The notes: generated by a model from the letters alone, not told the origin. A stretch of DNA of 64,000 nt from Ga0077527 sp945862135 (GCA_964203275.1 CAXNMF010000006.1:186001-250000); one strand, 5' to 3'. Shown: positions 36,819 through 46,020, counted from the first letter of the stretch. Numbers and translations: made by a program.

Positions 36819-38561
36819 TCAGCCATAAATTTTCTGCGGCAGCCACAAGCCGATCTGCGGAAACATGTAGAGCAGGATCAGCGCAACAATCTGGATCGCC
36901 ATGAAAGGCAGCATGCCGGCGAAAATCTGGTTCAGGGTCACGCCCGGCGGCGCGACACCGCGCAGATAGAACGCCGCCATGGCGACCGGTGGCGACAGGA
37001 ATGCGGTCTGCAGGTTGAGAGCCACCAGCAAACCAAAAAACAGCGGGTCGATGTTGAAGTGCGCCAGCAGCGGCACAAAAATCGGCACAAAGATCACGAT
37101 GATCTCGGCCCAGTCCAGCGGCCAGCCGAGCAGAAAAATGATCGCCTGCGCCAGCACCATGAACTGCAGCGGCGTGAGGTCCATCGACAATACCCACTTT
37201 TCGATCAGTTCCTGTCCGCCCAGCAGCGCGAACGCCGCGGAAAAAATACTCGAGCCGACAAACAACCAGCACACCATGGCACTGGTTTTCGCAGTCAGCG
37301 CAACGGACTCCTTCAGCACGCTTAAATTGAGCTGGCGGTAGGCTGCAGCCAGCAACATGCCCCCCATGGAGCCGATCGCCGCAGCTTCTGTCGGTGTGGC
37401 CAGCCCCATGATGATGCTGCCGAGCACGGCAAGGATCAGTGCTGCAAGCGGGAAAAAGGAGCCGAACAGCATTTTCAGCATTTCCAGCCGGTTCAGCGTG
37501 AGCCAGCCGTAAAACGCGACCAGCACTGAAGCGCCAATCGCCGCGGACATCCAGAACGTCACGGGGACTTTCACCGCCCCGCCAACCAGCAAGCTGGTGG
37601 CGTCCGCCGCGTCTGTTGTAACCGGCTCCACAGCCGTCAATCCGTAATAGGCTGCACCGAATACCAGCAGGAATCCCGCCAATGGCGCCAGGCCGATGGC
37701 CGCGTACTTGAGCAGCATGGCTGCAGATACGCCGGAATTGCGCCGCCCTTTCAGCGCCGCAATCATCGAAGGCAATGCACGGTCGCTGCCACTCCCTGCT
37801 GCAGTCGCGAATTGCGGCAGTCCCACCCCGCGTTGTGCGACCGGCAGCGGCGGCGCCAGATCGGGGCGCAGCGCGCTGATACAAATCACGAAGCCGACAT
37901 AAAGCGCGGCCAGCATCAGCCCGGGCAGCATCGCCCCTGCATAAAGCTGAACCACGGACACGCCGGCGGTCGCGCCATAAACAATCAGCAACACCGATGG
38001 CGGGATCAGGATGCCGAGACAACCGCCGGCAGTGATCACAACCGACGCGAGTTTGACGTTATAACCGGCACGCAGCATAACCGGCAGCGCCAGCAAGCCC
38101 ATCACCGTGACTACCGCGCCGACGATACCGGTGGCTGTGGCAAACAGTGTGCAGGTCGCCAGCGTCGCCACCGCCAGCGCACCAGGCACCCGCGCCAGCG
38201 CGAGATGCATGGCATGGAACAGCTTGCTGATCAGGTTGGCGCGTTCAACGAGATAACCCATGAACACAAACAACGGGATGGAAATCAGCACGTCATTGGT
38301 CATCACCGCATAGGCGCGCTGCACCACCAGATTCAGAGTACGCGAAGGATCGCCGTTGAAGGCATACAGGGCGAACAACACACCCATGCCCATCAGCGTG
38401 AATGCCGCAGGAAAACCGATCATGATGGCGAACACCACCAGCGCCAGCATCAGCAGACCGACATGGCCATTGGTCATTTCCGAAGGCGAAGGAAAAAACA
38501 CCAAGCAGGCGACGAGTATCGCCGCCATCATTCTCAGACCGAATTTCACCTCAAATCTCAT
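36819..38561 (-). CDS. dctM: TRAP transporter large permease (DctM)
   Basis: A 580-residue, polytopic inner-membrane subunit with an extended cytoplasmic/loop insertion (about 235-330) compared with the classical ~430-residue DctM. Motifs include GFPAAFTLMGMG, ISIPLFVFMGYLVE, GAVVTVMGLLALPVML, GCLGILIPPSVLLIVYG and PTEAAAIGSMGGMLLAA. It carries out sodium-driven uptake with DctP and DctQ. The start overlaps the dctQ end by 4 nt (38558-38561). Confidence 0.92.
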   Translation of the reverse strand: MRFEVKFGLRMMAAILVACLVFFPSPSEMTNGHVGLLMLALVVFAIMIGFPAAFTLMGMGVLFALYAFNGDPSRTLNLVVQRAYAVMTNDVLISIPLFVFMGYLVERANLISKLFHAMHLALARVPGALAVATLATCTLFATATGIVGAVVTVMGLLALPVMLRAGYNVKLASVVITAGGCLGILIPPSVLLIVYGATAGVSVVQLYAGAMLPGLMLAALYVGFVICISALRPDLAPPLPVAQRGVGLPQFATAAGSGSDRALPSMIAALKGRRNSGVSAAMLLKYAAIGLAPLAGFLLVFGAAYYGLTAVEPVTTDAADATSLLVGGAVKVPVTFWMSAAIGASVLVAFYGWLTLNRLEMLKMLFGSFFPLAALILAVLGSIIMGLATPTEAAAIGSMGGMLLAAAYRQLNLSVLKESVALTAKTSAMVCWLFVGSSIFSAAFALLGGQELIEKWVLSMDLTPLQFMVLAQAIIFLLGWPLDWAEIIVIFVPIFVPLLAHFNIDPLFFGLLVALNLQTAFLSPPVAMAAFYLRGVAPPGVTLNQIFAGMLPFMAIQIVALILLYMFPQIGLWLPQKIYG

Positions 38562-39145
38562 GTCCCGGACTCCGCTCTGACCTTCGCGCGCAGTTGCTCG
38601 ACGTCCACTACCTTGACGTCGGACAAACGCTCAGGCCATGTGCCGGAACGCAGGCACAACACACAACGCAGGATTTCAGCGATGCCCTGCAGCAACAGCA
38701 GCGCGCCGGCAATGGGAATAACCGTCTTGAACGGATACACCGGCGGGCCATCAGGCGTCAGTGGCGACCCTTCGCGAATTGCCCAGGAATCGGCGGCAAA
38801 GGTGTAACCCGCCCAGATCAGCGCCACGACACCGGGCACAAAGAACAATATATACAGCGTGATGTCTATACCCGCCTGCGTCCGCGGCCTGAACGCCCCG
38901 TACATGAAATCACCGCGCACATGGGCGTCCTGCGCGAGGGCATAGGCCCCCGCGAGCATGAACAAGGCGCCGAACAGCATGTAACTCGCATCGAACACCC
39001 AGTCATGCGGGTTCGACAGCACGTAACGCGAGAACACTTCCCAGGAAATGATCACGGTGAGCACGACGATCAGCCAGGCTGACGCCCGGCCAACCCTTGT
39101 ACTCAACGCATCAATAAACCCGATAACCGCTGCAATACGGGTCAT
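38558..39145 (-). CDS. dctQ: TRAP transporter small permease (DctQ)
   Basis: 195 residues, four TM segments; the central LSNPHDWVFDASYMLFGALFM and HVRGDFMYG segments are typical of DctQ in the keto-acid/mannitol-type TRAP group. Its start codon overlaps the dctP stop by one base (TGATG at 39145). Confidence 0.9.
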   Translation of the reverse strand: MTRIAAVIGFIDALSTRVGRASAWLIVVLTVIISWEVFSRYVLSNPHDWVFDASYMLFGALFMLAGAYALAQDAHVRGDFMYGAFRPRTQAGIDITLYILFFVPGVVALIWAGYTFAADSWAIREGSPLTPDGPPVYPFKTVIPIAGALLLLQGIAEILRCVLCLRSGTWPERLSDVKVVDVEQLRAKVRAESGT

Positions 39146-40296
39146 CAGGCAACAGGGCCCTTGCCGAAATAATGCGAATAGGCCGCGCTCTGGCTGACCT
39201 GCACCTCGTTATGCCAGTACACCACGCGTTTCGCCCATGCCTTCTGTGACTCGATCACCTTGGCGAACAGGGGGTTTTCCGCGCCGCGTTTTTTGATCAC
39301 CGCATTCCACGCCTTCAGTTGCGCATCCAAAATGGGTTTCGGTGTCTTGTAGGCTTTCACTTTTTGATTTTTCTGCAGTTCGAGGTAATCCTGTGACATG
39401 CGGTGCATGGCCTTCCATGACATATCCGCACTGGCAGCCTGAGACGCAAGCTTCAACACGATTTTCAGTTCCTCGGGCAGCGCCTCGTACTTCTTGCGGT
39501 TGATCATCACCTCGCAGAAGTTGTTGGCCATGTGATAACTCTGCTGCAGATAAAACTTGGCGACATCGGGGAAACCCATGATGCGGTCATCAGTGGCACT
39601 GGCGAACTCGGCACCGTCGAGCAGGCCGCGGTCGATCGCCGGCACGATATCGGGCGGCGCCATCTGCACGGCAGACATGCCGAGCTCCTTGAACATGTCG
39701 ACGGCAAGACCCGCGGTGCGGAACTTCAGGCCCTTGAGGTCAGCCGGCCCCTTGATCTCTTTCTTGAACCAGCCCATGGGTTCGCAGGGCACCGGCGCAA
39801 ACAGCAGACTGACCAGATCAAGCTGGGCCGCAGCCTGAATTTCGGTGTAGAGCTCCTTGCCGCCGCCGTATTCGATCCAGCCCAGCATCTGGTTACCATC
39901 CATGCCGAAATCCGGGCCTGCGCCATACAGGCCAAAAGCGGTGTTTTTACCGAACCAGAAACCCGGCAGGCCGTGGCCGCCATCGAGTACGCCCTTGCTC
40001 GCCGCGTCGATGATCTGCAGCGCGGGTACCACGGCGCCAGCCGGCAGCATGTCGATTTTGAGTTTGCCGCCGGACAACTCCGCCACTTTTTTGGTCCAGT
40101 CGACGGCGAACTCCTGATAAAGGAACTTCGCAGGCCAAGTGCTCTGGAAGCGCCAGTTGATGACCGTCTGCGCGCGGGCAATCGCCGGGAAACCCAGCGC
40201 AGCAGTTCCCGCAGCCGCGGCGGCGCCCAGAAAACGGCGGCGTGCCGGGGTTGCTTCAGCCGGGGTGATGTCTTGTTTCGAGTCGTGCTTGGTCAT
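39145..40296 (-). CDS. dctP: TRAP transporter periplasmic binding protein (DctP)
   Basis: 383 residues, with a TAT-type signal (ARRRFLGAAAAAGTAALGF, cleavage near IARAQ). Then INWRFQSTWP, KIDMLPAGAVVPALQIIDA and GLKFRTAGLAVDMFKELG, with the carboxylate-binding Arg in FRTAG. It resembles the TakP-like keto-acid/monocarboxylate group. ATG 40296 is used; the longer frame begins far upstream in the promoter region. First gene of dctPQM-ridA-MBL. Confidence 0.9.
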   Translation of the reverse strand: MTKHDSKQDITPAEATPARRRFLGAAAAAGTAALGFPAIARAQTVINWRFQSTWPAKFLYQEFAVDWTKKVAELSGGKLKIDMLPAGAVVPALQIIDAASKGVLDGGHGLPGFWFGKNTAFGLYGAGPDFGMDGNQMLGWIEYGGGKELYTEIQAAAQLDLVSLLFAPVPCEPMGWFKKEIKGPADLKGLKFRTAGLAVDMFKELGMSAVQMAPPDIVPAIDRGLLDGAEFASATDDRIMGFPDVAKFYLQQSYHMANNFCEVMINRKKYEALPEELKIVLKLASQAASADMSWKAMHRMSQDYLELQKNQKVKAYKTPKPILDAQLKAWNAVIKKRGAENPLFAKVIESQKAWAKRVVYWHNEVQVSQSAAYSHYFGKGPVA

Positions 40297-40580
40297 GGGT
40301 CTGCTCTCCGTTAAATTGGGCCACGACTCCTCCGGTACCACGCGGGTTGTATTGTTTTGTCGGGAACAACCTGTCCCGCCTGCTTGCCTCAAAGTATCCT
40401 GACAGGAAACTATGAAGTCAACAGCATCATGTATTATTGTTTTGCAGTATCATTTTTTCATTCTTAATATGCATTTTGATGGTGCATCGTATTATTTTTA
40501 ACGCACCAAATAGTTTCTTTTCAGGAAACTTTGCCCTGAAACAGTGCCGCCAGCGCAGCAACCAAAGGAGGAGCCGTCAG
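40297..40580. promoter_or_regulatory. divergent control region between dctP operon and pfpI-xre operon
   Basis: 284 bp, AT-rich in the middle. Two direct repeats CAGGAAACTATG (40403-40414) and CAGGAAACTTTG (40522-40533) lie about 119 bp apart; the second sits inside the inverted repeat AGTTTC...GAAACT (40512-40530), and the first is in TCCTGACAGGA (40398-40408). These are candidate operators for the XRE-cupin regulator encoded at 41213. Confidence 0.45.
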
Positions 40581-41216
40581 ATGCATTTTGGAATTTTCAT
40601 TTACGAGGGTGTGGAACCCATCGATCTCGCCACCTTTGGCGTGCTGTCAATGGCCCGCCGTGTCGCGCCGCAGTTGCGCATCTCAACCGTCGCGCCGACA
40701 CCCGGACCCGTACCCCTCGCCAACAACCTTGAGGTCCACGCCAATTTCGGTGTGGCCGATGCACCCTCTTTCGATGCGCTGATCGTCACCGGCGGCCCCG
40801 GCTGGGAAGCACAGTGCAAACATCCGCCGACGCTTGATTACCTGCGGCGTGTCGCCACCGGAGAAACTCTCCTGGCCTCTGTCTGTACAGGCGGCATGAT
40901 CCTCGCCGCCAGCGGCGTGCTTGACGGACTTGCCGCCACAACAAAAAAAGAAGTGATCGAAGGCCGCGAAGTGCCGCCCCTGCTGCGCATGCGAAAAGAA
41001 TATCCGAAGGTTGATGCGCAGACCGCGCTGCTGGTTGACAGCGGCCGCATCATCACCGGCGGCGGCGTTACACTATGTATTGACCTGACCCTGCACCTGC
41101 TGGAACGCCTGCTGGGTGAGCAAGTCGCAGCAGAAACAGCACGCATCATGGAATACACAACAGCACGCGCCGCCAACCGCCGCCAACTGCAAACCATCGT
41201 ACGCCGAAACGCATGA
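40581..41216 (+). CDS. DJ-1/PfpI-family (GATase1-like) protein
   Basis: 211 residues. FGIFIYEGVEPIDLATFGVL at the N-terminus, DALIVTGGPGWEA, and the nucleophile elbow LASVCTGGMILAASGVLDG identify a DJ-1/PfpI class I amidotransferase-like fold. It resembles the isonitrile-hydratase/AraC-sensor-type subgroup without a DNA-binding domain. AAAGGAGGAG precedes ATG 40581. It overlaps the regulator gene by 4 nt (ATGA). Confidence 0.82.
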   Translation: MHFGIFIYEGVEPIDLATFGVLSMARRVAPQLRISTVAPTPGPVPLANNLEVHANFGVADAPSFDALIVTGGPGWEAQCKHPPTLDYLRRVATGETLLASVCTGGMILAASGVLDGLAATTKKEVIEGREVPPLLRMRKEYPKVDAQTALLVDSGRIITGGGVTLCIDLTLHLLERLLGEQVAAETARIMEYTTARAANRRQLQTIVRRNA

Positions 41217-41851
41217 CCGCCAATCCCGAACCCGCAACTTCCGCCACCGACATCGAACGCTACATCGGCACCCGCATTGCCGTTTTGCGCGGCGGTCGCA
41301 GCCTGACCCAGGAGCAGCTCGCCGAAGCCATCGGCGTCACCAAAGGGTATGTTTCCAAAATCGAAAACGGTCACATCGTGCCGCCGATCGGTACGCTGGT
41401 CAAAATTGCCCATGCACTCCAGGTTGAAGTCACGGATTTCCTCAAGGCCACCGGCGACAGCTACGAAGACGCCGCCAGCATCGTGCGCGTTGACGAACGC
41501 CAGCCGGCAGTACGCGGCGCCAGCGCCTTCGGCTATGACTACATCAGCCTCGCCCACAAAAAACGGCATAAACACATGGAGCCGTTCCTGTTCTCGTTTC
41601 CGACAGACATCAGCAAGGATGTACATTTTGAGCACGAAGGTGAGGAATTCATCTTCATCCTCAGCGGGCGGGTCGAATGGGAGATGGTGATGGACGGCGA
41701 GCCGAAAAAATGGGTGCTTGAAACAGGCGACAGCCTTTACTTTGAGTCACGCATAGCTCATCGCGGCCGCGGGCTGGGAGCAGACGCCAAGGCGCTGATC
41801 GTGATTTACACACCGGCATCAAATGCGCCCCCTTCCCCGGGCTTGCGCTAG
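41213..41851 (+). CDS. XRE-family transcriptional regulator with cupin domain
   Basis: 212 residues. N-terminal helix-turn-helix (RSLTQEQLAEAIGVTKGYVSKIENG, about residues 27-55) and C-terminal cupin (HEGEEFIFILSGRVEWEM... ETGDSLYFESRIAHRGR). Such regulators usually repress catabolic or transport genes and sense small ligands with the cupin. It overlaps the PfpI-type gene and is divergent from the TRAP operon, so local control is probable. Confidence 0.88.
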   Translation: MTANPEPATSATDIERYIGTRIAVLRGGRSLTQEQLAEAIGVTKGYVSKIENGHIVPPIGTLVKIAHALQVEVTDFLKATGDSYEDAASIVRVDERQPAVRGASAFGYDYISLAHKKRHKHMEPFLFSFPTDISKDVHFEHEGEEFIFILSGRVEWEMVMDGEPKKWVLETGDSLYFESRIAHRGRGLGADAKALIVIYTPASNAPPSPGLR

Positions 41852-41860
41852 ACTGGAAAA

Positions 41861-42685
41861 ATGGTCAGAAAGAGTCCTGCGCCCATGCTGATTCCGCATT
41901 TCGTCCGGTCAGTATTGCTGGCTCTGACACTCATTCAGCCGCATATGGCGTTCGCCCAGCCAGTGAAGCCGGCAATTGGCACTGTGGTCATGCACGGCAA
42001 GGGCGGCGGCCCCGGCGGCCTCGTCAAACCACTGGCGGACGGACTCGAAGCCCGTGGCATCCGCGTCGCCAATCTGCAGATGCCGTGGTCGCGCGACCGT
42101 AAATACGATGTCGATGTTGCCGCTGCCGTCAGCGAAGTGAACGCGGCCGTCAGCGACTTGCGCAGCAAGGGAGCAAAAAAGATTTTCATCGCGGGACACA
42201 GCCAGGGCGGCGTGTTTGCGATTTACTACGCGGGCCTGCACGCCCCGGATGGGCTGATCATCATCGCGCCGGGGGGTGATGTGTCGACGAATTTCTATCG
42301 CCAGCAGGTCGGCCGTTCAGTCTCGCGCGCGAAAGACCAGATTGCCGCCGGCAGGGGCGGCGAAACCGGCGACTACGATGAATCCGAGGGCGGCAAGAAC
42401 TGGACGGTGCGCACCACCGCCGCCATCTACTTCTCGTGGTTCGATCCCGATGGGGCGATGAATCAACTCAAATCCTCGGCTGCGCTGCCGAAAACGCTAC
42501 CCGTGCTGCATGTCGCCCCCACTTCCGACTACCCTGCACTGCTCCGGGCGAAATCCGAAATGTTCAACGCCCTTCCCGAGCATCCGTTGAAGCGGCTCTA
42601 CGAGCCAAACTCCGACCACCGCAATGCACCGCGTGATGCAATCGATGCGATCGCCGGCTGGATTGGCGAAGTCGCCGGTAAATAA
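41861..42685 (+). CDS. exported alpha/beta hydrolase
   Basis: 274 residues with a signal peptide (FVRSVLLALTLIQPHMAFAQ) and an alpha/beta-hydrolase core: GTVVMHGKGGGPGG near the oxyanion hole, nucleophile elbow IAGHSQGGVFA, and a late EPNSDHRNAP with a plausible catalytic His. Substrate unknown. ATG 41861, with ATG 41885 as alternative. Starts 9 bp after the regulator. Confidence 0.75.
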   Translation: MVRKSPAPMLIPHFVRSVLLALTLIQPHMAFAQPVKPAIGTVVMHGKGGGPGGLVKPLADGLEARGIRVANLQMPWSRDRKYDVDVAAAVSEVNAAVSDLRSKGAKKIFIAGHSQGGVFAIYYAGLHAPDGLIIIAPGGDVSTNFYRQQVGRSVSRAKDQIAAGRGGETGDYDESEGGKNWTVRTTAAIYFSWFDPDGAMNQLKSSAALPKTLPVLHVAPTSDYPALLRAKSEMFNALPEHPLKRLYEPNSDHRNAPRDAIDAIAGWIGEVAGK

Positions 42686-42699
42686 ACAGGACTCATCCC

Positions 42700-43164
42700 A
42701 TGCCGATGCGCAAATGGCGGCCGCAGGACCTCGACGCCTCCATCGAAACCTTCCGTCGTTCAGTGCATGAACTCGCCGCCAACGACTACACGCCGGAAGA
42801 ACTGCAGGCTTGGGCGCCGGAAGAAGCGGATTACTCCGAATGGGAACGGCGCATGGACGTCAGCCAGGGCTGGACTTTCGAGATCAACGGCAAACTCGGC
42901 GGCTTCATCACCACCGATGCGCCAGGGCATATCGACCTGCTTTTCGTCCACCCGGATTATCAGCGCATGGGTGTGGCGACTGCATTGCTCGAACTGCTGG
43001 TCGCCGATGCCAGTGCACGCGGCATCCACAAGCTGCATACCGAAGCGAGCCGCACCGCCAAACCGTTTTTTGAACAGGCGGGATTCAGCCTCGTTCGTGT
43101 GCAGACCGTGACCCGCAACGGTGTGGCGCTGGAAAACTTTGTGATGGAACGCAAGCCGCACTGA
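42700..43164 (+). CDS. GNAT-family N-acetyltransferase
   Basis: 154 residues. HIDLLFVHPDYQRMGVATALLELL contains the acetyl-CoA-binding R/Q-x-x-G-x-A loop (QRMGVA), and FFEQAGFSLV is the usual C-terminal GNAT strand. Acceptor unknown. ATG 42700, 14 bp after the hydrolase gene. Confidence 0.88.
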   Translation: MPMRKWRPQDLDASIETFRRSVHELAANDYTPEELQAWAPEEADYSEWERRMDVSQGWTFEINGKLGGFITTDAPGHIDLLFVHPDYQRMGVATALLELLVADASARGIHKLHTEASRTAKPFFEQAGFSLVRVQTVTRNGVALENFVMERKPH

Positions 43165-43209
43165 GAGGGCGTCAATCAGCGACCTGCGTCAGCGGATCAG
43201 TCGACTGGT

Positions 43210-44823
43210 TCAGCCGACCGCAGCGTTGGAGTGAAAAATCAGCCCGGCATGCTCACGAAGCGCGTGGAACTTGATCTTCGGCCACTGCTCCTGCGCGACA
43301 TCGATCTCGATGGCATTGCTGGCCAGAAAGGCCGGCGCACCAACTGCATCATGCGCGACGCGGTGTGAGTTGGCATCGATGAAACGCTGCAGCTCGCGGT
43401 CGTCATCACAGGTCACCCAGCGCGCAGCGACATAACGCGCCGGCGACAGCCGCGCTTCGCAGCCATATTCATGTTTCAGGCGGTGCGCAACGACTTCAAA
43501 CTGCAGCTGGCCGACGGCGCCGAGCAGCAGCAGGCTGCCCGCCACCGGCTTGAACACCTGGATCGCGCCCTCTTCGCCGAGCTGGCCAAGACCGGTACGT
43601 AATTGCTTGCTGCGCAGCGGATCGGCAACTTCAACTGTCTGAAACAGTTCCGGCGCAAAAAACGGCAGGCCGGTGAACTGCAGGTCTTCGCCTTCGGTCA
43701 GCGTGTCGCCGAGTTGCAGCACACCGTGATTGGGAATGCCGATGATGTCACCGGCATAGGCGTCTTCCACCTGCTCGCGGCGCTGCGACAGAAAGGACAC
43801 CACGGAACTGGGCCGGAAGAATTTTTCGGTGCGGCAGTTCTTCAGGCGCATGCTGCGTTCGAAACGGCCGGAGCAGATGCGGATGAAGGCGACACGGTCG
43901 CGATGGCCGGGGTCCATATTGGCCTGGATCTTGAACACCACGCCGGAGAACTTGGGCTCTTCCGGTTTCACCTCGCGCTGCAGGGCCTTGTGCGGGCGCG
44001 GCGGCGACGCGAAATCAATCACTGCATCAAGCACTTCCTGTACGCCGAAGTTGTTGATCGCCGATCCGAAAAACAGCGGCGTCTGTTTGCCGGCGAGAAA
44101 GGTCTCGCGGTCGTATTCCGGAGACACGCCCTGCACCAGATCGATTTCCTGACGGGCGTGGGTAAAAATGTCGCCGAAGCGCTCGACGATCTCCGGGTTG
44201 TCGATGCCGGAGATGATTTCATCTTCCGCGCCGATGCGGTCTTCACCCGCGGTAAATACGCGCATGCGGTCGGCGCGCAGGTCGAATACGCCCTTGAACA
44301 ACTTGCCCATGCCAATGGGCCAGGTGCAGGGCACGACCGGCATGCCCAGCGTGCGTTCAATCTCATCCACGAGGTCGGTCGGTTCGCGCACTTCGCGGTC
44401 CATCTTGTTGATGAAGGTGATCACCGGCGTGTTCTGCGCGCGGCAAACCTGCAGCAATCGCAGCGTCTGCGGTTCGATACCGTTGGCGGCGTCGATCACC
44501 ATCAGCGCGGCATCTACCGCTGTCAGCACGCGATAGGTGTCTTCGGAAAAATCACGGTGGCCCGGCGTATCAAGCAGGTTGATCACGCAGTCGCGGTATT
44601 CCATCTGCATCACCGAACTGGCGACCGAGATGCCGCGCTGCTTTTCGATTTCCATCCAGTCCGACGTAGCGTAGCGCGAGGCCTTGCGCGACTTTACGCT
44701 GCCGGCGATATGGATCGCACCTGCGAACAGCAGCAGCTTTTCGGTGAGCGTGGTTTTACCCGCGTCCGGATGCGAAATGATGGCGAAGGTGCGGCGCCGG
44801 GAGACTTCTTTGTCGATGCTCAT
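43210..44823 (-). CDS. prfC: peptide chain release factor 3
   Basis: 537 residues (RF3 of E. coli has 529). A translational GTPase that recycles RF1/RF2 after termination. G1 SHPDAGKTT, G2/G3 region with LLDTPGHRDFSEDTYR, G4 INKMDREVREPTDL. ATG 44823; the longer frame to 44850 crosses the promoter. A TATAAT (minus strand, 44882-44877) is a likely -10. Its first 54 codons and promoter are duplicated at 47387-47640. The prfC 5' end is also the integration site of SXT/R391 elements (known in Vibrio). Confidence 0.95.
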   Translation of the reverse strand: MSIDKEVSRRRTFAIISHPDAGKTTLTEKLLLFAGAIHIAGSVKSRKASRYATSDWMEIEKQRGISVASSVMQMEYRDCVINLLDTPGHRDFSEDTYRVLTAVDAALMVIDAANGIEPQTLRLLQVCRAQNTPVITFINKMDREVREPTDLVDEIERTLGMPVVPCTWPIGMGKLFKGVFDLRADRMRVFTAGEDRIGAEDEIISGIDNPEIVERFGDIFTHARQEIDLVQGVSPEYDRETFLAGKQTPLFFGSAINNFGVQEVLDAVIDFASPPRPHKALQREVKPEEPKFSGVVFKIQANMDPGHRDRVAFIRICSGRFERSMRLKNCRTEKFFRPSSVVSFLSQRREQVEDAYAGDIIGIPNHGVLQLGDTLTEGEDLQFTGLPFFAPELFQTVEVADPLRSKQLRTGLGQLGEEGAIQVFKPVAGSLLLLGAVGQLQFEVVAHRLKHEYGCEARLSPARYVAARWVTCDDDRELQRFIDANSHRVAHDAVGAPAFLASNAIEIDVAQEQWPKIKFHALREHAGLIFHSNAAVG

Positions 44824-44915
44824 GGATGGCCTGCGTGGGGGTCCGCGCAATATGCGGCGGACGCGTTGCGGCGGGCATTATACAGCGATAATTATATTAA
44901 TTAAATCAATTACTT
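44662..44915 (-). repeat. prfC 5' direct repeat, copy A (part of intact prfC)
   Basis: About 250 bp covering the first 54 codons of prfC and its promoter. Copy B at 47387-47640 is in the same orientation, with about 17 mismatches counted by eye. Both copies contain the AT-rich 24-bp motif (here 44887-44910). Confidence 0.88.
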
Positions 44916-45009
44916 ATAAATACTTTCACTCGGTAGCGCCTGTCACACGGGCCCGTCGATTCAGCCGAATGACCCTGCAGGTCAAATTTTCCCGGCAATC
45001 GGGAATCGT

Positions 45010-45023
45010 TTGACCTGTATCAA
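45010..45023 (+). promoter_or_regulatory. FNR/Anr-like box upstream of selenoprotein peroxiredoxin
   Basis: TTGAC-CTGT-ATCAA matches the FNR half-sites at nine of ten positions. TGTAAC at 45043-45048 could be the -10, placing the box near -40. The 300-bp gap 44824-45123 otherwise holds only the prfC promoter and shows no gene. Confidence 0.55.
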
Positions 45024-45123
45024 GCACATGTCATCGCAACACTGTAACTGTAGAACTGGCCACAAGGCAGTACTCGGTCCATACAGCGGTTCATACAGCA
45101 CAACTCAAGAAGGAGCAGGAACC

Positions 45124-45846
45124 ATGAGTGATAGCCCAAAGATCGGATGTGCCCGCCCTACCGGCGGCCCTGTCGGGAAAAAAACTGAAACGTCCGAATC
45201 CGCCCCAATCCAACAAACTGCACCGGAGATCCGAGCCATGATCCAAGTCGGCAAACCCGCACCTGATTTCGTCGCCCCGGCTTACCACAAGGGGCAGTTC
45301 ACTTCCGTCAAACTGTCCGACCACCTCGGCAAATGGGTGGTGCTGTGTCTGTACCCGGGTGACTTCACATTTGTATGAGCGACCGAGATATCGGCGGTCG
45401 CCGATAAATACCCGGAGTTCCAGAAGCTCGGTGTTGAAGTGCTGTCGATGAGCGTGGACAGCATTTTCGTGCACAAGATGTGGAATGACCATGAGCTGTC
45501 GAAAATGGTCGAAGGCGGCGTGCCTTTTGCCATGTTGTCCGACAGTGGCGGAAAAGTCGGGATGGCTTACGGCGCCTACGACGACGAGGCGGGCGTGGAA
45601 AACCGCGGACGTTTCATCATCGATCCGGACGGCGTGATTCAGGCCTTCGAAGTATTGACCCCGCCGGTCGGCAGAAACGTCAGTGAAACGGTCCGCCAGA
45701 TTCAGGCCTTCCAGCTGGTCAGGAACAGCAAGGGCACCGAGGCCACACCCTCGGGCTGGAAACCCGGCAGCATGACCCTCAAGCCGAGTCCGGAACTGGT
45801 CGGAAAAATCTGGGAGATCTGGAAGCCGGACATGGCTTCCGATTGA
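45124..45846 (+). CDS. peroxiredoxin with selenocysteine at the peroxidatic position (TGA codon 85)
   Basis: Reads as one 240-residue thiol/selenol peroxidase if TGA at 45376-45378 is decoded. AhpC/Prx-type fold: VGKPAPDFVAPAY, WVVLCLYPGDFTFV-U-ATEIS, SVDSIFVHKMW, RGRFIIDPDGVIQ, PPVGRNVSETVRQIQAFQ. The TGA falls exactly where the family has the catalytic Cys (DFTFVCPTE). The resolving-Cys position (VCPxxWxPG in AhpC) reads ATPSGWKPG, so reduction must use an outside thiol. AAGGAG lies 8 nt before ATG 45124. A hairpin with loop GGTC follows the TGA at SECIS distance. The N-terminal tail has one more Cys (IGCARPTGG). The alternative is a nonsense error. Confidence 0.85.
45389..45406 (+). promoter_or_regulatory. 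putative bacterial SECIS hairpin
   Basis: Perfect 7-bp stem TATCGGC/GCCGATA with apical loop GGTC. The loop starts 17 nt after the TGA and begins with GG, as known bacterial SECIS elements require for SelB binding. A competing stem GCGACCG/CGGTCGC (45379-45385 with 45395-45401) is also present. Confidence 0.75.
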
Positions 45847-46020
45847 AGTCCATGCCCGTCATACGAACACAGCATCGGGGTGGGGAAAACAGCTAGCGCA
45901 GCGCGCGGTTCGCCTCTTCCCCTCCCCTGCTTTTCTGTAACACCCGTCGTGCATTCCAATGCCTCGGCAAGAAGAACGCAGAACCGCCTGCATAGCGGGC
46001 CTCAACCGGAGATCACGACA

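Noticed and set aside
43603..44904. 433-codon plus-strand frame over prfC
   Set aside because: Antisense to prfC, no recognisable domain.
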